This document shows, piece after piece, positions 6,845 through 17,263 of a stretch of 59,010 nucleotides of DNA. This DNA comes from Haemophilus paracuniculus (GTDB lineage Bacteria; Pseudomonadota; Gammaproteobacteria; Enterobacterales; Pasteurellaceae), in the NCBI RefSeq assembly GCF_002015115.1, contig NZ_MUYA01000006.1, positions 1 to 59,010 of the forward strand, given 5' to 3'. Numbering within the stretch: the first letter of the stretch is position 1; the number at the start of each line of letters is the position of its first letter. Below the pieces are notes generated by a model. The model worked only from the letters and a program-made list of their open reading frames with translations, did not search any database and had not been told where the DNA came from. The position numbers and the translations under genes were made by a program.

Positions 6845-6882
6845 CCTACCGCTTGTGTAGGGATTTTTTATAAGGGGAAAAA

Positions 6883-8733
6883 ATGGATCTTGCGATGTTT
6901 AAAGAATGTAGCCAACGCTACGTAAATTGGGTGCTGCGATTGGGGCGAACCCGTGCTGCGTTGTTTGGCTTTTTCGTACTTGCCTTGTTTGCGATTATCG
7001 TACAATCGGGGCTAACTTATCTTTTTACTAGCCAGTTACAACTCACGGATATTTGGCGTTCGGTGGTGTTTGGTTTGCTCACTGCCCCTTTTGTGATCTA
7101 CTTTTTTAATGTGATCGTAGAAAAGTTGGAACGCTCACGGATTCAGCTTGAACAGAGCCTTTACGATTTAAACACTTTGCGAGAGCAAGATGCCTATCTC
7201 AACGCCACCCTTGAAAAAAATAACCGCGATAAAACCATTCTAATGGCAACTATTAGCCACGAGTTACGCACTCCGCTCAACGGCATTATTGGGTTGAGTC
7301 GTATTTTGCTTGACGGCGAATTGACGGAACAGCAACGCAAATACCTCAAAACCGTGCATATCAGTGCGATTTCCCTTGAACATATTTTCAGCGATATTAT
7401 TGATTTGGAAAAAATCGACAGCCGCCGCATTGAACTGGCTCGCAAGGAAGTGGAATTTTCCCTGCTCATCAACGACATCAGCAATTTTGCCAACCTAATG
7501 GCGGAACATAAAAAGATCAAATTCCATATCAACTACCCCGATCATTTGCCCGATTTTATCTCGGTAGATAACGCTCGCCTCAGCCAAATTTTGTGGAATT
7601 TGGTGAATAATGCGGTCAAATTTACCCCTGCGGGCGGCGATATTTACCTCACAGTGAAACAGCTCGATCAGGATCATTTCAGTTTTAGCTTGAAAGATAC
7701 GGGGATCGGTATTGCGAAATCCGAGCAAGAAGCGATTTTTAAAATGTTCTACCAAGCGGAAAATGCCCAAGAGAAAAAAGCCCAAGGCAGTGGCATTGGG
7801 CTGGCGATTTCTAAGCATATCGCCAAATTGATGGGCGGTAATCTCACGGTGGAAAGTGATCTCAACGAGGGGGCAACCTTTACCCTTGTGATCCAAGCGG
7901 ATACGGTGCAGTCGCAAAATCCGATTACGATCAGCCCTCACGCCCTTAAAGTGCTGTTGGTGGAAGATATTGAGGTCAATATCGTAGTGGCAAAAGCGAT
8001 GTTGGAAAAATTCGGCTGCGAGGTGGATGTCGCAATGACGGGGGCTGAGGCTTATCAATGTTTCGATAATGAAAGCTATGACTTAATTCTGCTTGATATT
8101 CAACTGCCCGACACCACGGGGGTGGAAATCGCCCAAAACTTGCGTGAGCGTTACGAACAGGGCGAGGTGGATTATCTGCCGATTTTGATCGCCCTCACCG
8201 CCAACATTATGCAAGACAAAAATCAATACCAGCAACAAGGTATGGACGATGTGCTACGCAAACCCCTCTCGTTAGAGGCGTTGTCCGACTGTTTGAACCA
8301 ACATTTTGGCGAGAACTTTATGGAAAAAACTGCGGAAATCCTACCGCTTGCAACGGCGGAAAATGATGAAAATCTGCCGTTCGACAGCAAAATTTTGCGG
8401 GAATTGGTGCAAGTAATGGGTAAAACGGCGGTGCTGAACAATTTCCATTTATTCGCCAGCGTAATGCCCGATTATTTGAAAAATCTGCAACGCTATTTTG
8501 CGGAATGGCAACAATCCCCTACCCTCGCCAACCGCAAGGCAACCATTGATGAAGCCCACAAAATCAAAGGGGCGTTGGCTTCCGTGGGGTTAATTCAGTT
8601 ACAGCAAATCGCTCAACTGGCTCAAACGGACAGCCCCGAATGGCATCGCCAAATTGGCGGTTGGATCAACCAAATTGATACACAATGGCAACAGGATCTT
8701 AACTTGGCGATCAAATGGCTGGAAGATCATTGA
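6883..8733 (+). CDS. arcB: Hybrid sensor histidine kinase ArcB
   Basis: Membrane sensor of the ArcB-ArcA redox system (616 residues). Two membrane segments lie at about 27-49 and 58-78, then a coiled linker. The histidine kinase has H126 in SHELRTPL, N-box NLVNNAVKF (239-247) and G-boxes DTGIGIA (272-278) and GSGIGLA (302-308). A receiver follows with D405 in LLDIQLPD, then an HPt domain with H559 in DEAHKIKG. There is no room for the PAS domain of the 778-residue E. coli protein between residues 80 and 120; the shortened form is known in Haemophilus. The start follows TAAGGGGAAAAA. ArcA is not in the window. The gene directly adjoins the island end. Confidence 0.95.
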   Translation: MDLAMFKECSQRYVNWVLRLGRTRAALFGFFVLALFAIIVQSGLTYLFTSQLQLTDIWRSVVFGLLTAPFVIYFFNVIVEKLERSRIQLEQSLYDLNTLREQDAYLNATLEKNNRDKTILMATISHELRTPLNGIIGLSRILLDGELTEQQRKYLKTVHISAISLEHIFSDIIDLEKIDSRRIELARKEVEFSLLINDISNFANLMAEHKKIKFHINYPDHLPDFISVDNARLSQILWNLVNNAVKFTPAGGDIYLTVKQLDQDHFSFSLKDTGIGIAKSEQEAIFKMFYQAENAQEKKAQGSGIGLAISKHIAKLMGGNLTVESDLNEGATFTLVIQADTVQSQNPITISPHALKVLLVEDIEVNIVVAKAMLEKFGCEVDVAMTGAEAYQCFDNESYDLILLDIQLPDTTGVEIAQNLRERYEQGEVDYLPILIALTANIMQDKNQYQQQGMDDVLRKPLSLEALSDCLNQHFGENFMEKTAEILPLATAENDENLPFDSKILRELVQVMGKTAVLNNFHLFASVMPDYLKNLQRYFAEWQQSPTLANRKATIDEAHKIKGALASVGLIQLQQIAQLAQTDSPEWHRQIGGWINQIDTQWQQDLNLAIKWLEDH

Positions 8734-8877
8734 TAAATTGGCGTTCGCTATTTCATTAAATAAGCAAAAACGGCAAAAAATGTTTACCCAATCTGTAAAG
8801 AAAATGGTAAAGTTCAAGCCGTTTTATTTTTAAAACTTCACTTTTCTTTTTTAACTTTTACCAAGAGGGTTCTTCTT

Positions 8878-10410
8878 ATGCTTATTGGCGTACCAAGAGA
8901 ACTGCTTGACGGCGAAACTCGTGTGGCGGCAACGCCCAAAACCGTTGAGCAGATTCAAAAACTCGGCTTTGAAGTGATCATCGAAAAAGATGCGGGCTTT
9001 AAGGCGAGTTTTGAAGATAGTGCCTTTGCGAATGTCGGTGCGAAAATCGGCTCGCAAAAAGAGGTGTGGAATGCGGATATTATCTTTAAAGTGAATCCGC
9101 CAACCGATGCTGAAATTGGCTTAATCAAAGAGGGGGCGACCCTCGTGAGCTTTATTTGGCCAGCTCAGCGTCCCGATTTAATGGAAAAATTATCGGCGAA
9201 GAAAATCAATGTGTTAGCAATGGATGCCGTGCCTCGTATTTCTCGTGCGCAATCCCTTGACGCATTAAGTTCAATGGCGAACATTGCCGGCTACCGTGCA
9301 GTGGTTGAGGCTGCGCACGAATTTGGCAGTTTCTTCACGGGGCAAATTACCGCGGCTGGTAAAGTCCCACCTGCGAAAGTGTTGGTGATCGGGGCTGGCG
9401 TGGCTGGCTTAGCGGCCATCGGTGCGGCGAATAGCCTTGGTGCGATTGTGCGTGCGTTCGACTCTCGTCCAGAGGTGAAAGAGCAAGTGCAAAGTATGGG
9501 TGCGAGCTTCCTTGAAATTGATTTCAAAGAAGAAGGTGGCTCAGGCGATGGCTATGCGAAAGTGATGTCAGATGAATTTAACCGCCGTGCCTTAGCCCTC
9601 TACGCGGAACAAGCGAAAGAGGTGGATATTATCATTACCACGGCGTTGATCCCGGGTAAACCTGCCCCTCGTTTGATCACCAAAGAGATGGTTGATTCAA
9701 TGAAACCAGGTTCGGTGATTGTCGATTTAGCGGCAGCCACTGGCGGTAACTGCGAATACACCAAAGCTGGCGAAGTGGTGGTGACGGAAAATCAAGTGAA
9801 AGTGATCGGCTACACCGATTTACCAAGCCGTTTGCCAACCCAATCTTCCCAACTCTACGGTACTAACTTGGTGAACTTGCTCAAATTATTGTGTAAAGAA
9901 AAAGATGGCAACATTAACATCGACTTTGACGATGTGGTCTTACGTGGTGTCACGGTGATCCGTGATGGCGAAGTGACGTGGCCTGCTCCACCAATTCAAG
10001 TATCAGCCCAGCCTCAAAAAGCCCAACAAGCGGTCGTTTCTGAGAAAAAAGAGGAAAAACCTGCTGATCCTCGTGTGAAATATGGGGCAATGGCAGCGGT
10101 TGGCGTGTTGTTCTTATGGTTAGCCTCAGTCGCACCATCGGCATTCCTCTCGCACTTCACCGTGTTCGTGTTGGCGTGTGTGGTCGGCTACTATGTGGTT
10201 TGGAACGTCAGCCACGCCCTACACACCCCTCTAATGGCAGTAACCAATGCGATTTCGGGCATTATTATTGTCGGTGCGTTATTACAAATCGCCCAAGGCG
10301 GATTCTTCATCAGTATCCTTGCCTTTATTGCGATCCTCGTTGCAAGTATCAATATCTTTGGTGGCTTTAAAGTGACCCAACGAATGCTTGCTATGTTTAG
10401 AAAAGGTTAA
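8878..10410 (+). CDS. pntA: NAD(P) transhydrogenase subunit alpha
   Basis: The 510-residue alpha subunit of the proton-translocating transhydrogenase moves hydride between NADH and NADP+ at the inner membrane. The N-terminal NAD(H)-binding domain begins [17 protein letters not shown] and carries a [17 protein letters not shown]ossmann motif near residue 165. A charged linker ([12 protein letters not shown], about 390-400) leads to four C-terminal membrane helices, as in E. coli PntA (510 residues). The start lies behind AGAGGGTTCTTCTT. pntB follows 10 bases later, so the two form an operon. Confidence 0.97.
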   Translation: MLIGVPRELLDGETRVAATPKTVEQIQKLGFEVIIEKDAGFKASFEDSAFANVGAKIGSQKEVWNADIIFKVNPPTDAEIGLIKEGATLVSFIWPAQRPDLMEKLSAKKINVLAMDAVPRISRAQSLDALSSMANIAGYRAVVEAAHEFGSFFTGQITAAGKVPPAKVLVIGAGVAGLAAIGAANSLGAIVRAFDSRPEVKEQVQSMGASFLEIDFKEEGGSGDGYAKVMSDEFNRRALALYAEQAKEVDIIITTALIPGKPAPRLITKEMVDSMKPGSVIVDLAAATGGNCEYTKAGEVVVTENQVKVIGYTDLPSRLPTQSSQLYGTNLVNLLKLLCKEKDGNINIDFDDVVLRGVTVIRDGEVTWPAPPIQVSAQPQKAQQAVVSEKKEEKPADPRVKYGAMAAVGVLFLWLASVAPSAFLSHFTVFVLACVVGYYVVWNVSHALHTPLMAVTNAISGIIIVGALLQIAQGGFFISILAFIAILVASINIFGGFKVTQRMLAMFRKG

Positions 10411-10420
10411 GGAGTAAGTA

Positions 10421-11794
10421 ATGTCAGAAGGTTTAGTACAAGCCGCTTATATCATCGCGGCACTGCTCTTTATTATGAGCCTAGCAGGGCTTTCCAAACA
10501 CGAAACCGCCAAAGCAGGTTGTTGGTATGGCATTATCGGAATGACCATCGCCTTAGTTGCGACCATTTTCGGGCCGCAATCACAAGGCACAATCTGGATC
10601 TTGCTTGCTATGGCAATCGGTGGCGCTATCGGCGTACGCCAAGCATTAAAAGTGGAAATGACCGAAATGCCAGAATTAGTGGCAATCCTACATAGCTTTG
10701 TGGGCTTGGCGGCGGTTTTGGTCGGCTTTAACAGCTATGGTTTAAGCCACGAAACTGATCCTGTGTTGAAAAATATCCACAATGTGGAAGTCTTTTTAGG
10801 GATCTTCATCGGTGCGGTTACGTTCACAGGCTCAATCGTTGCCTTTGGTAAATTGCGTGGCATTATCAATTCCAAAGCGTTAATGTTGCCACACCGCCAC
10901 AAATTAAACCTTGCGGCAATCGTGGTTTCAGCGTTATTGATGATCGCGTTCTTGCGTAGCCCAGAAAACATCTTCCCAGTGTTGGTAATGACCGCCATCG
11001 CCCTCGCTTTCGGTTGGCACTTGGTTGCCTCAATCGGTGGGGCGGATATGCCAGTGGTCGTATCAATGCTCAACTCTTATTCAGGTTGGGCAGCTGCGGC
11101 AGCAGGCTTTATGTTGAGCAACGACCTGTTAATCGTCACGGGGGCATTGGTGGGTTCATCAGGGGCAATCCTCTCTTACATTATGTGTAAAGCAATGAAC
11201 CGCTCATTTATCAGCGTAATCGCAGGGGGCTTTGGTAACGATGTGGTCGCAAGTTCAGATGAAGAACAAGGCGAACACCGTGAAACCACCGCCGAAGAAG
11301 TGGCTGAAATGCTCAAAAACGCCAGCTCAGTAATCATCACCCCGGGCTACGGAATGGCGGTGGCACAAGCCCAATATCCTGTTGCCGAAATCACCCAAAA
11401 ATTGCGTGATCGTGGTGTGAATGTGCGTTTTGGTATTCACCCTGTGGCAGGACGTTTACCGGGTCATATGAACGTATTATTGGCAGAAGCGAAAGTGCCT
11501 TACGATGTGGTGCTTGAAATGGACGAAATCAACGAAGATTTCGCCGATACCGATGTGGTGCTCGTCATTGGTGCGAACGACACCGTAAATCCAGCGGCGA
11601 TGGAAGATCCAAACAGCCCAATCGCAGGAATGCCAGTGCTTGAAGTGTGGAAAGCGGCGAACGTGGTCGTGTTCAAACGCTCAATGGCGGTGGGCTACGC
11701 TGGCGTACAAAACCCACTCTTCTTCAAAGAAAACACCCAAATGCTCTTCGGCGACGCCAAAGATCGTGTGGACGATATTTTGAAAGCACTTTAA
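10421..11794 (+). CDS. pntB: NAD(P) transhydrogenase subunit beta
   Basis: The 457-residue beta subunit has about eight or nine N-terminal membrane helices (residues 1-255), which form the proton path with PntA, and a C-terminal NADP(H) domain. The latter shows [15 protein letters not shown] (about 305-320), [20 protein letters not shown] and the [10 protein letters not shown] loop. The length is close to the E. coli protein (462). An AAGGAGTAAGTA ribosome site precedes the start. A terminator follows at 11814-11840, closing the pntAB unit. Confidence 0.97.
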   Translation: MSEGLVQAAYIIAALLFIMSLAGLSKHETAKAGCWYGIIGMTIALVATIFGPQSQGTIWILLAMAIGGAIGVRQALKVEMTEMPELVAILHSFVGLAAVLVGFNSYGLSHETDPVLKNIHNVEVFLGIFIGAVTFTGSIVAFGKLRGIINSKALMLPHRHKLNLAAIVVSALLMIAFLRSPENIFPVLVMTAIALAFGWHLVASIGGADMPVVVSMLNSYSGWAAAAAGFMLSNDLLIVTGALVGSSGAILSYIMCKAMNRSFISVIAGGFGNDVVASSDEEQGEHRETTAEEVAEMLKNASSVIITPGYGMAVAQAQYPVAEITQKLRDRGVNVRFGIHPVAGRLPGHMNVLLAEAKVPYDVVLEMDEINEDFADTDVVLVIGANDTVNPAAMEDPNSPIAGMPVLEVWKAANVVVFKRSMAVGYAGVQNPLFFKENTQMLFGDAKDRVDDILKAL

Positions 11795-11813
11795 TTTTGC
11801 TTCAAAACACAAC

Positions 11814-11840
11814 AAGGACGCCAATGGCGTCCTTTATTTT
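11814..11840 (+). terminator. Terminator of pntAB
   Basis: AAGGACGCCAATGGCGTCCTT hairpin followed by TATTTTT. Confidence 0.85.
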
Positions 11841-11876
11841 TACTTATACAAGGGGTAGGATTTTTTGAAATTTCTT

Positions 11877-12131
11877 ATAAGGGCGGATATAAAATCCGCC
11901 CCTACACTTAAATCATTGCTCAAACCAAATTCCCCGTCATTTTGCGTTGAGTGGTTGCGTGAATTTCAAGGGCAATTTGTACTGTTTGAGCCAGCTTGCT
12001 GGCGAGTTTACAAATTGACCGTAGAAATTAGCAACAAGCGAAACAAAGCAAAATGCTCGGGGTGTGCTTTCTTTTGCTACTTTTCTTTGCACAAGCAAAG
12101 AAAAGTAGATCTACAAGCGGTAGGATTTCTC
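11877..12131 (-). repeat. Dispersed structured repeat, copy A
   Basis: This fills the 366-base gap between pntB and mnmC, with no gene. It contains a GGGCGGATATAAAATCCGCCC hairpin-type unit, a GCCAGC-TT-GCTGGC stem flanked by GTACTG/AAATTGACC words, and a perfect 14-bp stem CTACTTTTCTTTGC with a 4-base loop (12077-12108). An uptake word follows at 12113. Copies B (29003) and C (34796) lie in the opposite orientation. Confidence 0.75.
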
Positions 12132-12160
12132 AAAATTTTCAAGGCATATACTCACAACCT

Positions 12161-14164
12161 CTACTTAACCCGACTACCTTTCAACAACTTTCGTAACCAA
12201 GTCCGATTTGGGGTGAGGTTGTGCAGGATATCTTCGGATAAGGGGATTGGTTCACCGCAAATTTGGCTTGCTAAAATTTCGCCAAGTAGGGGGGCGGTGG
12301 TTAAGCCTCGTGAGCCAAGCCCTGCGATCAGGTATAAATTCGGCTGATTTTCCGCTATCGAAATTGGCTCTTTTCGGCGAAGTTTGTTGTAGAGATTGAC
12401 GTATTGGGCTTTTTGAACAGCAAAATTTGGCACTGCCCCGACCATTGGCACACGATCCCGAAAAGCCGCACGAATGCCGACTTTGGCTTGGTTTTGCGAT
12501 AAATCGATCCCCTGCGTCCAGTCGCAAGCGGTCAGATTTTGGCAAAGTTTTGCCAGATTTTGCTGATGTTCTTCGAGGCTAAAATGCTCGTCAGCGTTAT
12601 CCCGAATATGGCTTGCCCCGACACAATGGGTCTGTTGGGCGGACATCGGCGTGAGATAGCCGTCATAGCAAATCACCGCTTGCAGTGGTTGCAGAGCGGT
12701 CGTGGTTGGAATTTGGCTGACTTGCCCTCGCACAGGATAGAGCGGAATGCCGTCCGTCTCGGCAAAATCGGTTAATTTATGTCCGTTGGCAAGCACCAAA
12801 ATTTGATGGGCGAAAGTCTGTTCGCCCTGTTGCCACTGCCATTTTCCACCGATAAATTGCGGATTTTGTACCTGATGATTAAGGACGATTTTTAGCCCCA
12901 ATGTTTCCAAATAGGCAAAACCCCGTTGTACCAACTGCACCGGCGACAACCAGCCACCTTGGGCAATCCAGCCACCGCCATTTGGCACGAGCAAGCCGAT
13001 TTTTTCGCTAAATTTTTCGGCGGAAATCAACTCAAACAAGGACGAATCTAAACCAAAATCAGCGATTTTTTGCAATTTTTGAGCGGTTTTTTGATTATAA
13101 GCATACAGCCCTACGCCGCAAAAATCTCTTTCAAAATCAATCTGTTGCGAAATTTGTCGTAGCCGTTGCAAGGCGTAATCAAAACTATGCAGATAAAACC
13201 GCACATTGCGATCATCATCATCGCTAAATTGTGGATAAATCGCCCCCTGCAAATTGCCCGAAGCGTTTTTGGCGACCGTTTCATCTTTGCAATAAAGGGT
13301 GACATTTTTGCCCCGTTCCAACAGCGACCACGCCAAAAATAGGCTCGCCACGCCGCCGCCGACAATCGCCACATCTTCGCTATCTAATTGATTTGGTTGA
13401 TAAAAATAGGGAAACGCAACGGCAGGCGTTGGGCTTGCTAACGGCTTTTCGCCCCACAACATTTCTCGTTTTTTGCCGAACCCTTTGCGTTTTTTCACTT
13501 CAAATCCGACCGCTTGCAAACCTCGTCTAACTGCACTCGCCGCTGTGAAAGTAGCGAACGATCCGCCTTTTTGCGTTAAGCGGAACATCTGCGAATAGAG
13601 CTGATCGTTCCACATTTCGGGGTTTTTATCGGGGGAAAAACCGTCCAAAAACCAACAATCAACGTTTTCACAATAATTATCGCCCAGTTGCGGTAAATTT
13701 TCCGCCATCTCGCCAAACCAAAGGTCGAGGTAGATCTCGCCAAAATGATAACGTTGGCAACCAGCAATTTGCGGCTGCCAACAAGCGATCAGTTGTGCCG
13801 AAATTTCCGCAAATTGGGGGTAATGGCGATGAACTTCGGCGAATTGTTGCGAAGTGAGGGGGTATTTTTCAAAGGAAATAAAATAGAGCCGTTGCAATTT
13901 TGCGGTGGGGAATTCCACCTGAAAACGGCGAAATTGTGTCGCCACCGCCAAAAAATTCAGCCCCGTGCCAAAGCCCGTTTCGGCAATCACAAAATGAGTA
14001 CGCGAGTGAGCCTGCCACTTTTCCCAAAGCTGATTGCCCTCTTGAAACACATAATGGCTCTCGGCAAGCCCGTCTTGGGTCGAAAAATAAATATCATCAA
14101 ATTGTGCCGACACGGGCGTATTGTTGGCGTTAAAGGTTAAATCTGCGAAAGTGATGGGTTGCAT
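12161..14164 (-). CDS. mnmC: Bifunctional tRNA (mnm5s2U) methyltransferase/oxidase MnmC
   Basis: The 667-residue fusion carries out the last two steps of mnm5s2U synthesis at the tRNA wobble base. The N-terminal SAM-dependent MnmC2 domain shows FVIAETGFGTGLNFLAV near residue 60 and the WFLDGFSPDKNPEMW motif (about 170-185). The C-terminal FAD-dependent MnmC1 domain starts at about residue 262 with VAIVGGGVASLFLAWSLLERG and ends with YLIAGLGSRGLTTAPLLGE. Length and order match E. coli MnmC. The gene stands alone, flanked on both sides by dispersed repeats. Confidence 0.96.
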   Translation of the reverse strand: MQPITFADLTFNANNTPVSAQFDDIYFSTQDGLAESHYVFQEGNQLWEKWQAHSRTHFVIAETGFGTGLNFLAVATQFRRFQVEFPTAKLQRLYFISFEKYPLTSQQFAEVHRHYPQFAEISAQLIACWQPQIAGCQRYHFGEIYLDLWFGEMAENLPQLGDNYCENVDCWFLDGFSPDKNPEMWNDQLYSQMFRLTQKGGSFATFTAASAVRRGLQAVGFEVKKRKGFGKKREMLWGEKPLASPTPAVAFPYFYQPNQLDSEDVAIVGGGVASLFLAWSLLERGKNVTLYCKDETVAKNASGNLQGAIYPQFSDDDDRNVRFYLHSFDYALQRLRQISQQIDFERDFCGVGLYAYNQKTAQKLQKIADFGLDSSLFELISAEKFSEKIGLLVPNGGGWIAQGGWLSPVQLVQRGFAYLETLGLKIVLNHQVQNPQFIGGKWQWQQGEQTFAHQILVLANGHKLTDFAETDGIPLYPVRGQVSQIPTTTALQPLQAVICYDGYLTPMSAQQTHCVGASHIRDNADEHFSLEEHQQNLAKLCQNLTACDWTQGIDLSQNQAKVGIRAAFRDRVPMVGAVPNFAVQKAQYVNLYNKLRRKEPISIAENQPNLYLIAGLGSRGLTTAPLLGEILASQICGEPIPLSEDILHNLTPNRTWLRKLLKGSRVK

Positions 14165-14244
14165 TTGGATTGGCTGGTTAGAAAAAATAGGGGAATTTTA
14201 GGGGAAATTTAGGAGAAATTCAAAAATCTTACCGCTTGTAGATT

Positions 14245-14316
14245 GAGGGCGGATATAAAATCCGCTCAGGACGCCAGCGTGGCGTCCCTACGTAGGGTCG
14301 CAATGCTTGCGACCCA
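14245..14316 (+). repeat. GGGCGGATATAAAATCCGC unit plus double-hairpin module
   Basis: GGACGCCAGCGTGGCGTCC is followed by GGGTCGCAATGCTTGCGACCC (14269-14316), preceded by a GGGCGGATATAAAATCCGC unit. The same double hairpin is at 43632-43680. It lies in the mnmC-kefC gap beside an uptake word (14231). Confidence 0.75.
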
Positions 14317-14371
14317 AATTTTTTACGAAAAATAAAATCCCATTATCAATCAAAGAAAAAGCCGTTATCGA

Positions 14372-14400
14372 TGGTTATTTTTACATATATTTGTTATGAT
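14372..14400 (+). promoter_or_regulatory. Putative extended -10 promoter of the Kef-type gene
   Basis: TGTTATGAT (14392-14400) is an extended -10 box 37 bases before the start codon. The -35 region is poor, which is usual for extended -10 promoters. Confidence 0.4.
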
Positions 14401-14436
14401 GTTGTCCGTTTTTAGACTGTTCACAAAGGGGGAATA

Positions 14437-16206
14437 ATGGCAGCTGAAAGTGCGAATCAATTAGTTAGCACCGTGATTTTACTTGGCTCGGCGGTGGTTG
14501 CCGTGCCGTTGTTTAAGCGGTTGGGGCTTGGCTCAGTGTTGGGCTATCTTGCCGCAGGGTTGATTATCGGTCCGTTCGGGTTGGGGCTTTTCCAAGATCC
14601 GCAGGCAATTTTACACACCGCTGAATTAGGGGTGGTGATGTTTTTATTTGTGATCGGGTTGGAAATGAAACCCGCTCATTTATGGCATTTACGCCACCAA
14701 ATTTTGGGGTTAGGCACATTCCAAGTGGTGTTGAGTGCGGTGGTTTTAACCTTAATCGGCATTGCGTTTGGCTTTGCGTGGCAGATTGCGTTTGTAGCTT
14801 CGGCAGGTTTCGTGCTGACTTCTACCGCTATCGTGATGCAGGTTTTAGGCGAACGCCACGAGCTTTCGATGCCGCGTGGGCAGAAAATGGTGTCGATTTT
14901 GCTGTTTGAAGATTTGCTGATCGTGCCACTACTCGCTTCCCTCGCCTTTATCGCCCCTGAAAGTGCAGCCAATCAATCTAGCACCCCAATTTGGCAACAA
15001 ATTGGGATTGCCACTCTTTCATTGGTTGCCTTGATTGTGGCTGGGTTATGGTTACTCAATCCGCTGTTTAAAATTCTTGCTAAATCCAAAGCTCGCGAAG
15101 TGATGACGGCGGCGGCTCTGCTCGTGGTGCTTGGCTCGGCGTTGTTAATGGAAATGGGCGGTTTATCAATGGCAATGGGGGCTTTCGTGGCAGGCGTGTT
15201 GCTTTCGGAATCTTCCTTCCGCCACCAGTTAGAGGCGGATATTGAGCCGTTCCGTGGCTTGTTGCTCGGCTTGTTCTTCCTCGGCGTAGGAATGGCGTTA
15301 GATTTGAAAGTGGTTGCCGAAAACTGGCAGCTCATTCTTTCCGCCCTCGCCGTGATGATGACAGTGAAATCCCTCTGTATTTATTTCGTGGCTCGCACCC
15401 TCAAAAGCCCTCACGGTGAAGCGATTGACCGTGCGGTGTTAATGTCGCAAGGGGGGGAATTTGCGTTCGTGTTATTCTCAGCAGCGGTCAATTATGGCGT
15501 GATCGACAGCACCGTCAATGCGAATATGACCGCAGTCGTGGTGCTTTCAATGGCATTGACCCCAATCACCATTATTATCTTGAAATTCTTCACTCGCAAC
15601 GGCGTATTGCACCTTGACGGTATTGACAGTCTTGAAACGGGCGAACACGAATTGCACGGCAACGTTCTGATTATCGGCTTTGGGCGTGTGGGGCAAATTG
15701 CCAGCCAAGCCCCAATTGCTTACGGGGCAGAAATCTCGATCATCGACAACAACCCCGAAGTAATTCGTTCGGCGAAAAAATATGGCTTTAAAATCTACTT
15801 TGGCGACGGCACTCGCACGGATATTTTGCGTAACGCTGGGGCGCATAAAGCGGACTGCGTAATGATCTGCGTAAATGATCCGAAAGCCTGTTTGCAGATT
15901 GTAGAAAATGTTCGCCACCTCTGCCCGAACGTGAAAATTATCGCCCGTGCGATTGATCGTCAGCACGAACTTGCCTTGGTGAAAGCCGAAGCGGATTACC
16001 ACGTTCGTGAAACCTTTGAGGCGGCGGTGCTAATGGGGAATAAAGCGATTGAAGTGTTAGGGGCGGATAGCGATGAAATTCAAGAGATTTCCGCTGAAAT
16101 CCACCGAGCCGATCACGAACGCTTTGCCCTCGAAATGGCAGGTAAAGAGTTTGAGGGGCGTGATTTATTACTGAAAAACGTCTCGAAAAATCCGAGTTCG
16201 CACTAA
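14437..16206 (+). CDS. kefC: Kef-type K+/H+ antiporter (CPA2 family) with RCK domain
   Basis: The protein has 589 residues. About twelve membrane helices of the Na+/H+ exchanger fold occupy residues 1-385, including GLGSVLGYLAAGLIIGP and FLGVGMALDL. The cytoplasmic RCK/TrkA-N domain begins at about 406 with GNVLIIGFGRVGQIA and binds nucleotide. KefB/KefC export potassium to acidify the cell and protect it from electrophiles, and are gated by glutathione. KefB and KefC are hard to tell apart here, so the symbol is a best guess. No kefG/kefF-type ancillary gene is adjacent. A shared hairpin terminator separates it from fnr. Confidence 0.85.
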   Translation: MAAESANQLVSTVILLGSAVVAVPLFKRLGLGSVLGYLAAGLIIGPFGLGLFQDPQAILHTAELGVVMFLFVIGLEMKPAHLWHLRHQILGLGTFQVVLSAVVLTLIGIAFGFAWQIAFVASAGFVLTSTAIVMQVLGERHELSMPRGQKMVSILLFEDLLIVPLLASLAFIAPESAANQSSTPIWQQIGIATLSLVALIVAGLWLLNPLFKILAKSKAREVMTAAALLVVLGSALLMEMGGLSMAMGAFVAGVLLSESSFRHQLEADIEPFRGLLLGLFFLGVGMALDLKVVAENWQLILSALAVMMTVKSLCIYFVARTLKSPHGEAIDRAVLMSQGGEFAFVLFSAAVNYGVIDSTVNANMTAVVVLSMALTPITIIILKFFTRNGVLHLDGIDSLETGEHELHGNVLIIGFGRVGQIASQAPIAYGAEISIIDNNPEVIRSAKKYGFKIYFGDGTRTDILRNAGAHKADCVMICVNDPKACLQIVENVRHLCPNVKIIARAIDRQHELALVKAEADYHVRETFEAAVLMGNKAIEVLGADSDEIQEISAEIHRADHERFALEMAGKEFEGRDLLLKNVSKNPSSH

Positions 16207-16246
16207 TATGAATATAACAAGCTGTTAGATCGTTGTATAAATAATA

Positions 16247-16285
16247 AAGGTTGCTAATAATACAAAATAATTCATTAGCAACCTT
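16247..16285. terminator. Bidirectional terminator between kefC and fnr
   Basis: AAGGTTGCTAAT and ATTAGCAACCTT form a perfect 12-bp stem, with T-rich sequence on the right and A-rich on the left, serving both convergent genes. Confidence 0.8.
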
Positions 16286-16309
16286 CTCTATTTTATGCTT
16301 ATTTGTTTA

Positions 16310-17077
16310 TTATTCCGCCTGCACCACAGGAATTTTCGATTTGGTCGCCCCGGCAAGTTCAACTAATTTATCCATTTGGTTAATCGTAATATATTTGCCT
16401 TGCACGGTAATCATTCCCGATTTTTGGAAACGCCCGAGCAAACGGCTAATCGTCTCAATGGTTAAGCCGAGGTAGTTGCCAATATCGCCACGGGTCATTG
16501 TTAAACGAAATTCCCGAGCGGAAAAACCGCGAGCAGCATAGCGTTGTGAAAGATTATGTAAAAATGCGGCAAGTTTTTCTTCGGCACTCATTTTGGAAAG
16601 TAACAAAATCATCTGTTGATCGCTCTTAATTTCGTTACTCATCAAACGCATAATTTGGTGGCGAATTTTCGGCATTTTGCCCGCGAGATCGTCCAAAATT
16701 TCAAATGGAATTTCGCAGATCATTGAAGTTTCAAGGGCTTGGGCGAAACCCACGTGTTGCATATCCATAATCGCATCAAAACCGACCAAATCCCCTGGTA
16801 AATGGAAAGCGGTAATTTGCTCTTCCCCTGTTTCGCTGAGTGTGTAACTTTTGATCGTGCCTGAGCGTAACGCATAGATAGAACGTAATTCATCGCCCGA
16901 TTTGAAAATCACTTGGGATTTTTGCACGGGTTTTTTGCGTTCAATAATGTTATCAAGTTGAGTGAGTTCATTTTCACTCAGGGTAAACGGAAGGCATAAC
17001 TGACTGATACTGCAATTTTGGCAGTGAATCGTGCAACCTCGAATTGAGGTATTTTTCGGTTCAGAAGCAACTTTCAT
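16310..17077 (-). CDS. fnr: Fumarate/nitrate reduction regulator Fnr
   Basis: This 255-residue oxygen-sensing regulator of the CRP family starts at the ATG at 17077, behind GGAAAGTAAG; the extension to 17092 would use TTG. The N-terminal cysteines C15, C19, C22 and C28 and a further Cys in [10 protein letters not shown] are those that hold the oxygen-labile 4Fe-4S cluster. A cyclic-nucleotide-like beta barrel is followed by a dimer helix and the helix-turn-helix [20 protein letters not shown] near residue 200. It acts with ArcB/ArcA in the aerobic-anaerobic switch. The gene is monocistronic and convergent with kefC. Confidence 0.97.
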   Translation of the reverse strand: MKVASEPKNTSIRGCTIHCQNCSISQLCLPFTLSENELTQLDNIIERKKPVQKSQVIFKSGDELRSIYALRSGTIKSYTLSETGEEQITAFHLPGDLVGFDAIMDMQHVGFAQALETSMICEIPFEILDDLAGKMPKIRHQIMRLMSNEIKSDQQMILLLSKMSAEEKLAAFLHNLSQRYAARGFSAREFRLTMTRGDIGNYLGLTIETISRLLGRFQKSGMITVQGKYITINQMDKLVELAGATKSKIPVVQAE

Positions 17078-17263
17078 CTTACTTTCCAGCAAATAATAAC
17101 TAAAACTTTGATCTAGTACAAAATTCTATCACTTTTTTATGAGAAAAGAAAATGAAAAAAGATTTTGCAAATTTCTGATCAGATCTGCGTTGAGAGCATA
17201 CCCAAAACGGGCTTTTTGTGGTTTAATACGCAGACTTTTTGATTAAAACAGAGGTTTCCCAAA

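Noticed and set aside
7495..8058. 187-codon antisense frame inside arcB
   Set aside because: Shadow of a well-supported kinase gene; no start signal and no family resemblance.
11865..12347. 160-codon open frame downstream of pntB
   Set aside because: Made of a dispersed repeat and the antisense of the mnmC 3' end; no ribosome site and no protein-like pattern.
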